A DNA stretch of 64,000 nucleotides, taken from contig JABCPU010000239.1 in NCBI GenBank assembly GCA_016800925.1, positions 41,078-105,077 of the forward strand, read 5' to 3'. Below, piece by piece: positions 31,786 to 42,071 of the stretch. Each line of letters begins with the position of its first letter. Position 1 is the stretch's first letter. The notes beneath the pieces were generated by a model. That model did no database searches and was not told the origin of the DNA. It saw nothing but the letters and a program-made list of their open reading frames with translations. Source of the stretch: Suillus spraguei (lineage: Eukaryota > Basidiomycota > Agaricomycetes > Boletales > Suillaceae). Made by a program: the position numbers and the translations under genes.

Positions 31786-33898
31786 ATGTCACTTATTCCA
31801 AGCACCACACCGATTCGAAATTTTGAAGGTCATGAGGGGACTGTATGGGCAGTCGCAGTTTCCCCCGATAAGAGACGGATGGTTACAGGCTCGGACGACT
31901 GTACACTTTGTCTTTGGGACATGGAGACAGGTGTTGTGTTGAAGAAGATGGAGGGGGGGCACAGCAGTCCGGTGTATGCATTGGCGGTATCAGAGGATGA
32001 TCAAATAATAGCAAGTGGGGGTTGGAGCGGAGATATCATTGCCTGGCACGGAGAAACGGGTAAACTTCTCACCAAACCCATCAAAGCACACTTCGACAAT
32101 CCGATCAACTCGTTGAACTTTTCTCCCGATGGTACGGTGCTGGCTACTGGTTCAGATGATAGAACGACAAAGTTTTGGTGTACCAAAACATGGCAGATGC
32201 AAGGAGAACCGATACAGTGCGGTGGTTATGTCTTCTGCGTTCGGTATTAGCCTTCTGGCGAATATCTTGCCATTGCGATATTCAAATTTATAATCCAGGC
32301 ACGAGGGAAAATGTCACATCTTTCAAAGGTCACACATTATAGAACTTCTCGCTCGCATGGACGCCCGACGCCTTCTTTCTGGAGGCAGTCAAGGCGATCC
32401 TGCCATACGGGAGTGGAATCCATTAACCTGGCAGCAGGTTGGTCATCCTTGGAATGGCCATACTCATCAAATAAACGCCATTACCATTCATCCCATCTGG
32501 CACCCTTGCTGCTTCCGCATCTGGAGACAACCATGTCCGTCTCTGGCGGCTCTCAGATCAACAAACCATCTCTATCTTCCAGCACTCATCCTCACTACAA
32601 TCTGTTACTTTCTCGGCAGACGGCAAGTACATCCTCAGTGGAGGTGTAGACAATAAGATCTCAGAGTGGGTAGTACCAAAGAACGTCAATTCAAAGGCGA
32701 GTTTCCATCCTTCACTGTCATAACACAATTTGAACATCCGTCGTGCAGATCCTGGCTATTATGACAGCCCGCAGTGCATGTTAACTGGGGACCTGTCCAC
32801 TGCTGAAGAGCTACTCACTCAAGACATCCACACCGACGCCAGTGGCTATACTTCATATGCCCATCGCTCATTCATTCTGGCGCAAAAACACGCCTGGGAC
32901 ACTGCCCTCGATGATGCAATCAAGCCAACCCATCATGGTCCTTTTATGAAAAGGTTTACTTCATGCATGACATAGTCTATCGGTATTCGGCCCTCATTAA
33001 CTGGCTACATCTCCAAAGGCATCGCACTCTGTAGAAACGGTCACGTTCGGGAGGCACGAATAGCATTCGACCCTGCATCCATGTTCATCAACCAGGACTC
33101 AGAAATAAACCATTTTCTTCTCTTGATAAAGGTAGCTTCAATTCGTTTCATATATTCTCTGCTTCATCGCGTGTTTCAGGCCATCGCTCTCTTCAGCGCA
33201 GATCAACACGAGGAAGCCATGCTGCTCATCAAAGAGCTGGGTGCCCCTTGTCCAAATATTGATCCTCTCGCGCGTCATGTCGTGGAAGTGAGCGTCATAC
33301 GGCTACGCTTTGTCATGAATACTGATGCTTGCAACTCGCATGTTAGTCATATCTATACGTTCAACTTGGTGTCGATGCTGTAGATGGTTCGCGCCATGAC
33401 GAGGTGCTGACCACTTCACTGCCGCTGTCACCTCAGTTGCTTTCTCATCGAAATACATTCATCAAATATACGAGGACTTGACTGTGGTGCGTCAAGATTA
33501 TGCGTACATAACGCTTTCCATAACTGAGTGCTTTTTTCAGTTCTTCGGCTGGGATCTTGAGTCTTTGTGTTTCACTGCACACCAGACACGGTGCCAGGCA
33601 CTCCTTCGGCGGGTAAACCCGGTGAAGCCCTTGAAGCACACGAACACATGATGGATGTCATTGACGAATTAGTGAAGGCCAGCTGCCTCGATTGGTCTAA
33701 CGGCAAGTTTTCAGTGATGTCGCCCAAGGCTACCATACTCACCCGCATTCCCTCAGAATTCAAGGAAAGATGTAGTGCGCTCACTGAACAGAACGACCGT
33801 ATTCTTGGGGTATGCACTCCCTCTCTCGTTCTTCCGCTACTGATTGTTATGCAGGCGGAGATCCCAGGGCAAGAGCAAGATGGCTATGATACAGTCTT
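31786..33898 (+). pseudogene. WD40-TPR gene copy 1, truncated
   Basis: From ATG 31786 (MSLIPSTTPIRNFEGHEGTV) about three WD40 blades are open (VTGSDDCTLCLWDMETGVV, IASGGWSGDIIAWHGETG, LATGSDDRTTKFWCTKTW) to a TAG at 32248. A short deletion and frame changes break the rest of the propeller (about 32280-32700). TPR-like exons follow: CLTGDLSTAEELLTQDI near 32790, YISKGIALC near 33010, QHEEAMLLIKELGA near 33210, EALEAHEHMMDVIDE near 33630. The copy ends abruptly near 33898, where sequence related to the secreted-protein flanks begins. Neither a HET domain nor the Cys tail is present. Confidence 0.8.
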
Positions 33899-34247
33899 GT
33901 GTACGTGGGCGCGCCGTTCAATCTGTAATGCCAGCAAATCTTGCCAGCTAAAATCTATTAGTAATTCAGGGTGGAACTACTGAATGTTCGTGTTTCCAAC
34001 CGTTGATTCACATCGTCCGTTGGCAGCTAGACTCGTAATCAGTCCTACTACGTCTCTGAGATGTTAGAAGTGCTTGATGTAGTAAGACTAACCATGAGAA
34101 TTCTTTCTTATGGGGAATGCCAGCCCAGACGCCGTCTTACGATGACCTACGCCAGTCACGACCTCATTTATCCTCCCAAACCTGCTTAGAACACGGCGAA
34201 CTACCCTGGAATGCGCGAGCTATGGCGTGATGTATTTGTGAAAAAGA
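33899..34247. other. Breakpoint segment after copy 1
   Basis: Begins with TCAATCTGTAATGCCAGCAAATCTTGCCAGC, related to flanks in the secreted-protein cluster at about 24600 and 25540; no gene supported. Confidence 0.4.
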
Positions 34248-34440
34248 TTGTGGGCTTGCGACCTCTGTGCGGAACGAGCAGACGTCTTCGTCCGATGTGC
34301 GCACTGCGACTGGTCGTTCTGTATCGCTTGTTCCTACATCGACCGATGCAAGGAGTGTCGCTGTATGAGCCTGTACCGCGATTGTGCAGAAGAAGCGCCA
34401 GATGCAGACGAGGTAGTGCCTACTGAAGTCACCTCGTCGT
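34248..34440 (+). pseudogene. Cys-rich zinc-finger fragment (RING/B-box-like spacing)
   Basis: The frame reads WACDLCAERADVFVRCAHCD, then WSFCIACSYIDRCKECRCMS, with paired Cys at spacing C-x2-C-x9-C-x2-C-x4-C-x2-C-x5-C-x2-C. This is compatible with a cross-brace zinc domain. There is no convincing start or downstream domain; after the acidic DCAEEAPDADE it runs into the duplicated flank of the WD40 array. Likely the residue of a gene cut by the duplication. Confidence 0.5.
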
Positions 34441-34469
34441 GTCTGGGCTACGTGGGAGGCATAGAATTT

Positions 34470-35300
34470 ATTCATGGGATCAGAGGTAAAAAAACTCGGA
34501 CTCAGACCGGGGGGTCTAGACTTGCAAGCCGCAGCACTCCGAACCAGAAGGCAGGAAAGCGCATGCCCCGCCAATGAACATTGGCCTACAGCATATTCTT
34601 GAAGTATGACTCACTGGAATGACCGACAGAGCCATCTGCAAGAATGATCTTGTTATCAGATTTTGGAGAACACAGGCTTCAAGATTCAAGACTCACCATA
34701 GGTATGATTTGCAGACTCTTTATACTACTCTGCAGCGAGTTCTGAGGTGAGACGTTGCAGGGCTTTGGTCCTGAAAGTTCTTGTACCGTAAAAGGTTGTG
34801 ATGTCTCCGTAGGGTCGAGGATCGGGACCATGTGTTCCATGATTGAGAACATGAACACTGCAGTGACATGTCAATGAAAAAGTGCAGGCGCACGTAGCTT
34901 TGAGAGCTCACCGAAATTAGTAGAGCGTGATGACAATATTGCAGATGCAGGATTGTAACAAGAATGAACACGGGAAGATTATTGGTGAACAGGAAAAAGA
35001 AAAACTGATCATAAGCTAGATAAGCCGGGAGTCGTTTGAGAAACCAATATGAACGAGGAGCAGAAGGCTAGAAGCACCTTCGAAATTTGTGATTTGGATA
35101 AAATGCATATTGAAAGATGGAAAGTTCTTCATTAGAAGTGCATTTGAGACACAAGAAGAACGAGCAGATCTTAGGAATCGACTCGGAGGAGATGAGGAGA
35201 TTACGTTTGCAGTAAGATTTGTGCACTCGGACAAGTTACATGATGAAGTGCTTGACACATTGCTCGACACGAGAAACAATTATATTCATGCAACAATCGA
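34470..35300 (+). repeat. Duplicated 5' flank of WD40 array, unit 2
   Basis: Homologous to 30660-31500 and 46330-46850. Its internal frame (35089-35313, MIWIKCILKDGKFFIRSAFE, then HSDKLHDEVLDTLLDTRNNY) is longer than in the other units and may approximate the ancestral upstream exon. An 11-bp perfect hairpin stem (AACTACCTCGT / ACGAGGTAGTT) follows at about 35480-35521. Confidence 0.65.
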
Positions 35301-35627
35301 TGAGGTAAGGTAGCTTTCAACCATTGAACCAGGAAGTAGCAACTGCATTAACACCATTGGATGGGAGGGGACATATTCTAGAAACTGTGGAGACATGACT
35401 CGGACGCACGTACATAGTGCTGTCAAGGATGGCGGCTATGACTCGTAGGCTAGGGAGCATCCTTGGTGGAACGGAGGCGAACTACCTCGTGTCTTGAGCG
35501 TCTACGAAAACGAGGTAGTTTAGCGTGGCAAAGCAGCGTAAAAACGCACCATACACGTACTTCTGCAGCTCAAGGAAAAGCACCCACAATCCCTCGACCG
35601 TGCTTAACACCATCAACATCCAGTAAA

Positions 35628-38600
35628 ATGTCACAGCTTATTCCAAGCACTACGCCGATTCGAACTTTTGAAAATCATAAGCACACCGTATGGGGAGTGG
35701 CAGTTTTTCCCGATAAGCGACGCATGGTTACGGGCTCATCGGACAAGACACTTTGTCTTTGGGACTTGAAGACAGGTGTTGTGTTGAAGAAGGTGGAGGG
35801 GCATAGCGGTCTGGTGTTGGCATCGGCGGTATCAGCAGATGGTCAAATAGTAGCAAGCGGTGATGGAAATGGAGAAATCATCGCCTGGCACGGAGAAACC
35901 GGTGAATCTCTCATCCAACCCATTAAAGCCCACTCCGATTGGATCAACTCGTCGAATTTTTCGCCCGATAGTTCGGTGCTAGCCACTGGTTCAGGGGACC
36001 ACACGACGAAGTTTTGGTGTACCAAAACATGGCAGATGCGAGGAGAATCAATCCAGTGTGGTGCTACTGTCTACTGCGTTCGATATTCGCCTTCTGGTGA
36101 ACTTCTTGCCATCGCAACATCCAAGGATATCCAAATTTATAATCCAGGCACAAGGGAATGTGTCGCATCTTTCAAGGGTCACACAGATCGGAACTTCTCG
36201 GTCGACATGCGCCTTCTTTCTGGAGGCGATCACAAGGAAGAGTGGGATACATTGACCTGGCAGCAGGTCGGTCATGGAAAGGCCATTCTAAATTAATTTT
36301 CCCCATTGCCATCAATCCCGCTGGCACTCTCGTCGTTTCTGCATCTTATGACAAACATGTCCGTCTCTGGCGGATCTCGGATCGACGAACCATCGCCATC
36401 TTTCAGCATTCATCCGAACTACAAACTGTCACTTTCTCCGTCGATGGCAAGCACATCCTCAGCGGCGGTATTGATAAGAAGATCTCAGAGTGGGCAGTAC
36501 CAAAGAACAGCAACTCAAAGGCGAGTTTCCATCCTTTGCTCTCATAACGCAATTCGAGCAACCTTCTTGCAGATCCTGGCTATTACGACAGCCCACGATG
36601 CATGTCTAACTGGGGACCTGTCTACCGCTGAAGAGTTACTCACCCAAGACGTCGACACCGACTCAAACGACTATACTTCGTATGCCCATCGTTCATTTAT
36701 TCTGGCCCGAAAACACGCCTGGGACCTCGCCCTCGATGATGCGACCAAGGCGAGTTATATTGATTCATCATCGCCCTCTTGCTAAAGGCTAACTTTCATC
36801 CATCATATAGGTCCATCAGCATTCAGTCATCATTAATAGGCTACATCTCCGAAGGCATCGCTTTCTGTGGAAAGGGCTACGTTCGAGAGGCACGGATAGC
36901 TTTCGACGCCGCATCCATGTTCACCGCCCAGGATTCAGAAGTTAACCATTTTATTCTCTTGATAAAGGTAGCTTCAAATTCTTCCATATATTCTCGGCTT
37001 CATTGCATGTTTCAGGCCGTCGCTCTCTTCAGCACAGATCAACATGAGGAAGCAATGTTGCTTATCAAAAAACTGGCTGCCGCTTGTCCGAGCACTGATC
37101 CTCTGGCGCGGCGTGTCGTGGAAGTAAGTGTCATGCGGCTACACTTGGTCATTGACGCTGATATTTGCAACTCGCACGGTAGACGTACCTATGTGTTCAA
37201 CTCGGAATTAATGCCTTGAATCGCGTCCGTCACGATGAAGCTGCTGACCACTTCACTGCCGCTATTAATACAGGTGCTTTCTCGTCGAAAATTACTCAAT
37301 TCACGTATGATGACTTGACCGTGGTACGTCAAGATGATGCATACATGACCTTTTTCATAACTGAGTGCTTTTTGCAGCTCTTTGGCTGGGATCTCGTGTC
37401 CTTGCGTCTTATTGCACACCAAAAACGATGCCAGGCTTTCCTTTCGGCAGGTAAACCGGATGAAGCCCTCGAAGCACACAAACAGATGATGGACGCCATT
37501 GACGAATCTGCAAAGGTCAACTGCCTCGATTGGTCTAATGGCAAGTTTTCGGTGGCGTTACCCGAAGCCACAATCCTCACCCTTGTTTCACTCAGCTTTC
37601 ACGGAAGAATGTAGCACGCTTTGTCTTAGCAATGGAGATGTTGCCCTCGCTGCAAACAAGTATGACAAGGCTATTGGCTTATACTCAGCGGTGATCGGCC
37701 TGGATTATACATCCGATGTCATCTTTGCAAATCGCAGCAAGGCAAGGTTAGGTAAAATGCTCTGAGAGGATGCATTTGTCGATGCACAAAAAGTAGAATG
37801 GCGTCTACTTTTCATAGACCAATGATGACTTTGCTTTGGCTATGCATAGGTCGCCGAACTCAATCCTTCGTCTCACGTTGGATGCCAGTTGACACATACA
37901 GCCTTGCATGGCATGCAACGTTACGACGAAGCCATCGAGGCTTTCACAATCATGTTGTCCAAGTTGGATGATGCTCCAGAAGCCCAGATAAGAGGTAAGC
38001 TATGAAACTCTCCTGCATTGTCTGGAAATGCGCATTCGTCCTGCAGATCTGCGTCAGCAGTATGTCCACCCATCCGAAGTAGAAGACGCTATTCGAAAAG
38101 CCGTTTGGATTGAACTCGAAACACCCCACTCCGTCTACTTAACACCTCCACGGGTCTTTTGTGCGATCGAGCGGCACAGATAAACTCCTTCAAAATGAGT
38201 CCTGAGTACAAGGAACTTCTTTCATCCACAACGAAGTATCCGGATCTCCGAACAGAACGCATCAAAGACGTGGTGGGGACGTACTTCCGCTGCGTCCTGC
38301 TATCACACAAGTGGGAAGTGACGGAGGCACTGCTGCACGACATCCAGGATAACGATGTGTACGAGTTAAATAAAATTGGTGGCATCGGGAAGCTGCAGTC
38401 ATTCTGCAAAATCGCTCGTGATGCCGGGTATTACTGGGCATGGATGGACACATGCTGCATCGACAAGAAGAGCAATACCGAACTTCAAGAATCGGTCAAT
38501 TCCATGTTCGTCTGGTACCGCTACTCAGCGCTTACCATCGTCTACCTATGCGATGTTCCTCCTTCATCCCAGCCCGGTGCACTGGCGAGGAGCATTTGGA

Positions 38601-39705
38601 ACAAGCGAGGATGGACCTTTCAAGAATTCGTCGCTCCGAAAGTTGTAATCTTTTATCAGAATGATTGGTCATTATATCTGGGTGATCACTCTCTCAACCA
38701 CAAGGAGTCTTCAGCAATCATGAAGGAGTTAGAGGGTGCGACGGGTATAGATGCACGGGCCCTGACCTCCTTCCGTCCAGGTATGAGCGACACTCGACAG
38801 AGGCTTCGATGGGCATCATCACGCGTCACTACATTGCAGGAAGACATCGCGTACTCGTTATTTGGTATCTTCGGCGTCCACCTACCCGTAATTTATGGCG
38901 AGAAGAAGCAAAACGCGCTGGGACGTCTCCTACAGGAGATTGTGGCTCGGTCAGGGGACATCACTGCCCTTGACTGGGTCGGACAATCGTCCGAATTCAA
39001 TAGTTGCCTTCCGGCAGACATTATCTCATATGCAACCCCGCCATGCGACCTCCCATCTTTGTCTGAACAAATGATTCAAACAGCTGTCTCTTCGTTGCGA
39101 AACATTGTTCCTGTGAATCTAGCTTGGAAATTGTATAGCTTGCTCGAGAACATGAGCGCTCCCCTCTTCGCAAACTGCAGACTCCGCCTGCCTTGCATCG
39201 CATTCCGTGTCACGGAAGTCAAACGCAAACGTGGTTCTACTGCTCATTCTATGTATGGAGTCAAAGCAGATGGACTTCAGGACTTGCTAATCACCACGGA
39301 CGAGCCACAATTCAGTTCTCACGGGCAAGGCCCACTCGACAGACTTTCTTTCTTGTCCGTCCATGGGATCGTCGTCTCCTCGAGCTGCCCAACTTTGCAG
39401 AGCTGCCTGCCTTTGCAGACGAAGCGGAGAGCGTAGAGGATTGGTCCGAGTCCGAGCCATTAGACGACGCTAACGACTCGTCCAGCGGTTCACTTGGAGA
39501 AGAGGAATTGCCAGTTGACTCGGAAGCTCACTCGCGAGCATTGCGTTTGATGGTTCACCTTGGGCAGGCTTTCAGCGCACTTCTTCTAGCACAGCAACAC
39601 GCTGGAGAATACAAGAGGGTCGCGTCGGACCATGATATTATTGCGCAGGTCAAAGACACGGCTTCGATCGACGTTACAAACATCAGGACTCTAGACATAT
39701 TGTAG
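35628..39705 (+). pseudogene. WD40-TPR-HET gene copy 2 (fusion layout, lesions in WD40/TPR)
   Basis: From ATG 35628 (MSQLIPSTTPIRTFENHKHT) five to six WD40 blades are open until a 4-bp deletion near 36274 shifts frame; the last blades continue in the next frame to about 36545. GT-AG introns then join TPR exons (ILAITTAHDACLTGDLSTAE about 36575; GYISEGIAFCGKGYVREARI about 36840; EEAMLLIKKLAA; ALEAHKQMMDAIDE; NKYDKAIGLYSAVIGLD about 37665). Lesions: a frameshift near 37590 and TGA at 37763-37765 where paralogues would read Trp. A last TPR (YDEAIEAFTIMLSKLDDAPE about 37930) leads through CDRAAQINSFKMSPEYKELL directly into the HET domain, so all three parts belong to one ancestral protein. Confidence 0.8.
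38195..39436 (+). CDS. HET-domain ORF of copy 2
   Basis: Open for 413 codons from ATG 38195. HET-domain motifs in order: CVLLSHKWE (about 38290), AWMDTCCIDKKSN (about 38440), then SMFVWYRYSALTIVYLCDVP, and WNKRGWTFQEFVAPK (about 38600); downstream AYSLFGIFGVHLPVIYGEK (about 38860). HET domains trigger cell death in fungal nonself recognition. A one-base shift near 39305 moves the final ~130 codons to another frame (to TAG 39703-39705, VRPWDRRLLELPNFAELPAF), so the present frame ends early at 39436. Whether this part is made alone, by read-through or not at all cannot be told from sequence. Confidence 0.75.
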   Translation: MSPEYKELLSSTTKYPDLRTERIKDVVGTYFRCVLLSHKWEVTEALLHDIQDNDVYELNKIGGIGKLQSFCKIARDAGYYWAWMDTCCIDKKSNTELQESVNSMFVWYRYSALTIVYLCDVPPSSQPGALARSIWNKRGWTFQEFVAPKVVIFYQNDWSLYLGDHSLNHKESSAIMKELEGATGIDARALTSFRPGMSDTRQRLRWASSRVTTLQEDIAYSLFGIFGVHLPVIYGEKKQNALGRLLQEIVARSGDITALDWVGQSSEFNSCLPADIISYATPPCDLPSLSEQMIQTAVSSLRNIVPVNLAWKLYSLLENMSAPLFANCRLRLPCIAFRVTEVKRKRGSTAHSMYGVKADGLQDLLITTDEPQFSSHGQGPLDRLSFLSVHGIVVSSSCPTLQSCLPLQTKRRA

Positions 39706-40842
39706 TTCTATGGTTTGTTATCTCCGGGCGGTTTGTATTGACAAATACATTTCACAGTATCATATATCATACGTACCCTTTACCTTTTCCTTCAAAGTCG
39801 ACAACTCCTTGCAATGTCGAGATATCAAAGTTAACTGCCTGCGAATCTAGTTAACATAAAGCAGAGGGATTATGTGCTCTCGAGGCGGTTACACAAGACG
39901 TCACGATAATCTACGTCTGAATTTGGTTTAAGAAAACTACCCGCAGTCCACGCCAAAACCTAGCACGATCAAAACCGTACGAGCCGGCTTGAAGCCTTTC
40001 TCTAGCGTGAGTTTAGTCACCTAGTGCCCATCCTTGAATGCAAATGAATGTATTCCGGGTCATGAAAACTGCCTACTACATGTTGTACCCATTAAACGAG
40101 CCCTCCATGATGTATCATCACAACCCTTTATAACAAAGGAATATGAATTCTCAAAAGAAAATCCAAGGGTGGCAACCACCCACGATTGGGATGGTCCTCG
40201 GCTGCGGTGCGATCAGACAACAGAGATGACCCACACCACGAACCGAGAGCAACAAGGAGATGAGGCGCCTCACGACTATTACGGACCATACTCTCAGAAT
40301 CTCATTTGGACCCTACGCTGTGAGAGAGCGTGAACTCGCGCACTCGACGGAGGTCATAACATAACGTTGGCTGAATAACATTGACAGACGCCTACAAATC
40401 GACCGCGTCACCGCGGGTAGGAACGTCGTACCACCAGCATACCTGGACTGATGTAATCATAACTAATCCCCCCTGAGCAGAACTTGGGTGTCCACCCCTG
40501 AGGTTTTAGTGGGTATTAAACTACCCACGCCCCCGCAGAACGAGGAAACCAGGTACATAGTATACGGAGCCCCACACTGCCCTACCAACAGTAGTGCGTG
40601 CGTAAGTGCATTTTTTCCTGGGATACCCCGGTATCGCTTGTTACATAATAAACTCGCTTTTCCCAAAAAAACAAAAAAAAAGAAAATCTAGGATTCCCAG
40701 ACTCATTACACAGGTGGAACGCGTGTCCTGGGCGCCTAATAGGTTAGTGTGGCGAAGCAACGTCAAAACGCGCACCTTTGCAGGTTAAGAAAAGATACAC
40801 ATAATCCCTCGACCGCGCTGAACACCATCAACCTCCAGTGAA
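39706..40842. other. Spacer between copies 2 and 3
   Basis: No gene supported. Contains the block shared with 30055-30180, and the last ~100 bases before copy 3 match the immediate 5' flank of the other copies (CCCTCGACCG-GCT-AACACCATCAACCTCCAGT). Confidence 0.5.
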
Positions 40843-41762
40843 ATGTCACAGCTCACTCCAAGCACCGCATCGATTCGAACTTTTGAAGATCATGAGGGCA
40901 CCGTGTGGGTAGTCGTAGTTTTTCCCGATAAGCGACGAATGGTTACGTGCTCGAGCGACAAAACACTTTGTCTTCGGAACTTGGAGACAGGTATTGTGTT
41001 GAGGAAGATGGAGGGGCATAGCAGTTGGGCGCAGGCATTGGCGGTATCACGAGATGGTCAAATAATAGCAAGCGGTGATTATGGCAGAGAACGCCATCGA
41101 ACGCCATTTATTCGCCCGTTCACCGTTGTCAAGCAACCTCAGGCTCCATCACCCATACCCTCACCTACGAAAAGTTACTTAACCATTTATGTGCTACATC
41201 AACAAGACGGTGAGATTAAAGCTCTTTGGTGAGATTTCGGACAGTTAAAACTTTAATCGGTTCATGCAGTCGCACAGTACCCTACAACCCATATAGTCAA
41301 CCTCATACGAGCCGTAACAATGTACGCTCTCATCGCTATCCATCACTCATAATAATCTATCACAGTACTCGCAGCTAGTCTTCACTTTCTTACGTGTACT
41401 CGATGCACAAAACGTCATGTATGTGCCTTCACTTTCTCTTGTCGAGCTCCAACTTGGCGGTTAAACGAGAATGACATAGACAACAGTATGAATGACTGCA
41501 TACCTCGTCAAGTGAACGAGTGATAGACAGCGAATAACACGGCTTTTAGCTGATACACATTTGACTTATGGCCAATCCATGAGGCTCACACCAAAACAAA
41601 AAGTACACAAATATTTCATTCGCTCGGATCACACTCCTTTAACTCATCTCCTCTACCCATTTCTCAATAAGAAGTGTCCTACGAACTGTTCGATGAACAA
41701 CAGCACTGGCAATGCGAAAGAAAAACATACGACTCACCACTGTGTCGCTATTAACGTGCAAA

Positions 41763-41999
41763 TCAATTTGGGTTCCAATAGCAGATTTTGCCCGATTGCT
41801 GATTTTACAAAGCGCAAAGGTAAGTCATCATGTGAGAATTGGATAGAAAGCAAACTCCTACCGCAGTTGTAGTGCAGGTCAACCCTTGATTGGTGCAGCA
41901 GTCAGTATTGACATTGCAAGTGCCATTTAAGCCGTTGCATGCGTTGATTGACGTAGATGCCGTCAACGCAACAATAATGGCGAGGAAGGATAAATGCAT
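41763..41999 (-). CDS. Small secreted knottin-like protein (two exons)
   Basis: Exon 1 (41999-41862) encodes signal peptide MHLSFLAIIVALTASTSINA and Cys in the order C-x6-C-x5-C-C-x6-C. A GTAGGA donor after TCTTTA and an acceptor at 41799 give exon 2 (41798-41763) QSGKICYWNPN and stop with the last Cys. The C...C...CC...C...C arrangement is that of inhibitor-cystine-knot peptides, common among fungal secreted proteins. A TATAAAAG lies about 63 bp upstream (minus strand, about 42064-42071). Reading past the donor gives a longer, less plausible tail. Function unknown. Confidence 0.65.
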
Positions 42000-42063
42000 T
42001 GGTTGTGCTTTCTGAGGAGCTTGAATAATCTCTTTGAGGTAGAGGAAGAAAGAAGGCGAGTCA

Positions 42064-42071
42064 CTTTTATA
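42064..42071 (-). promoter_or_regulatory. TATA box of the knottin-like gene
   Basis: Minus-strand TATAAAAG about 65 bp before ATG 41999, the same spacing as in genes B-D. Confidence 0.6.
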
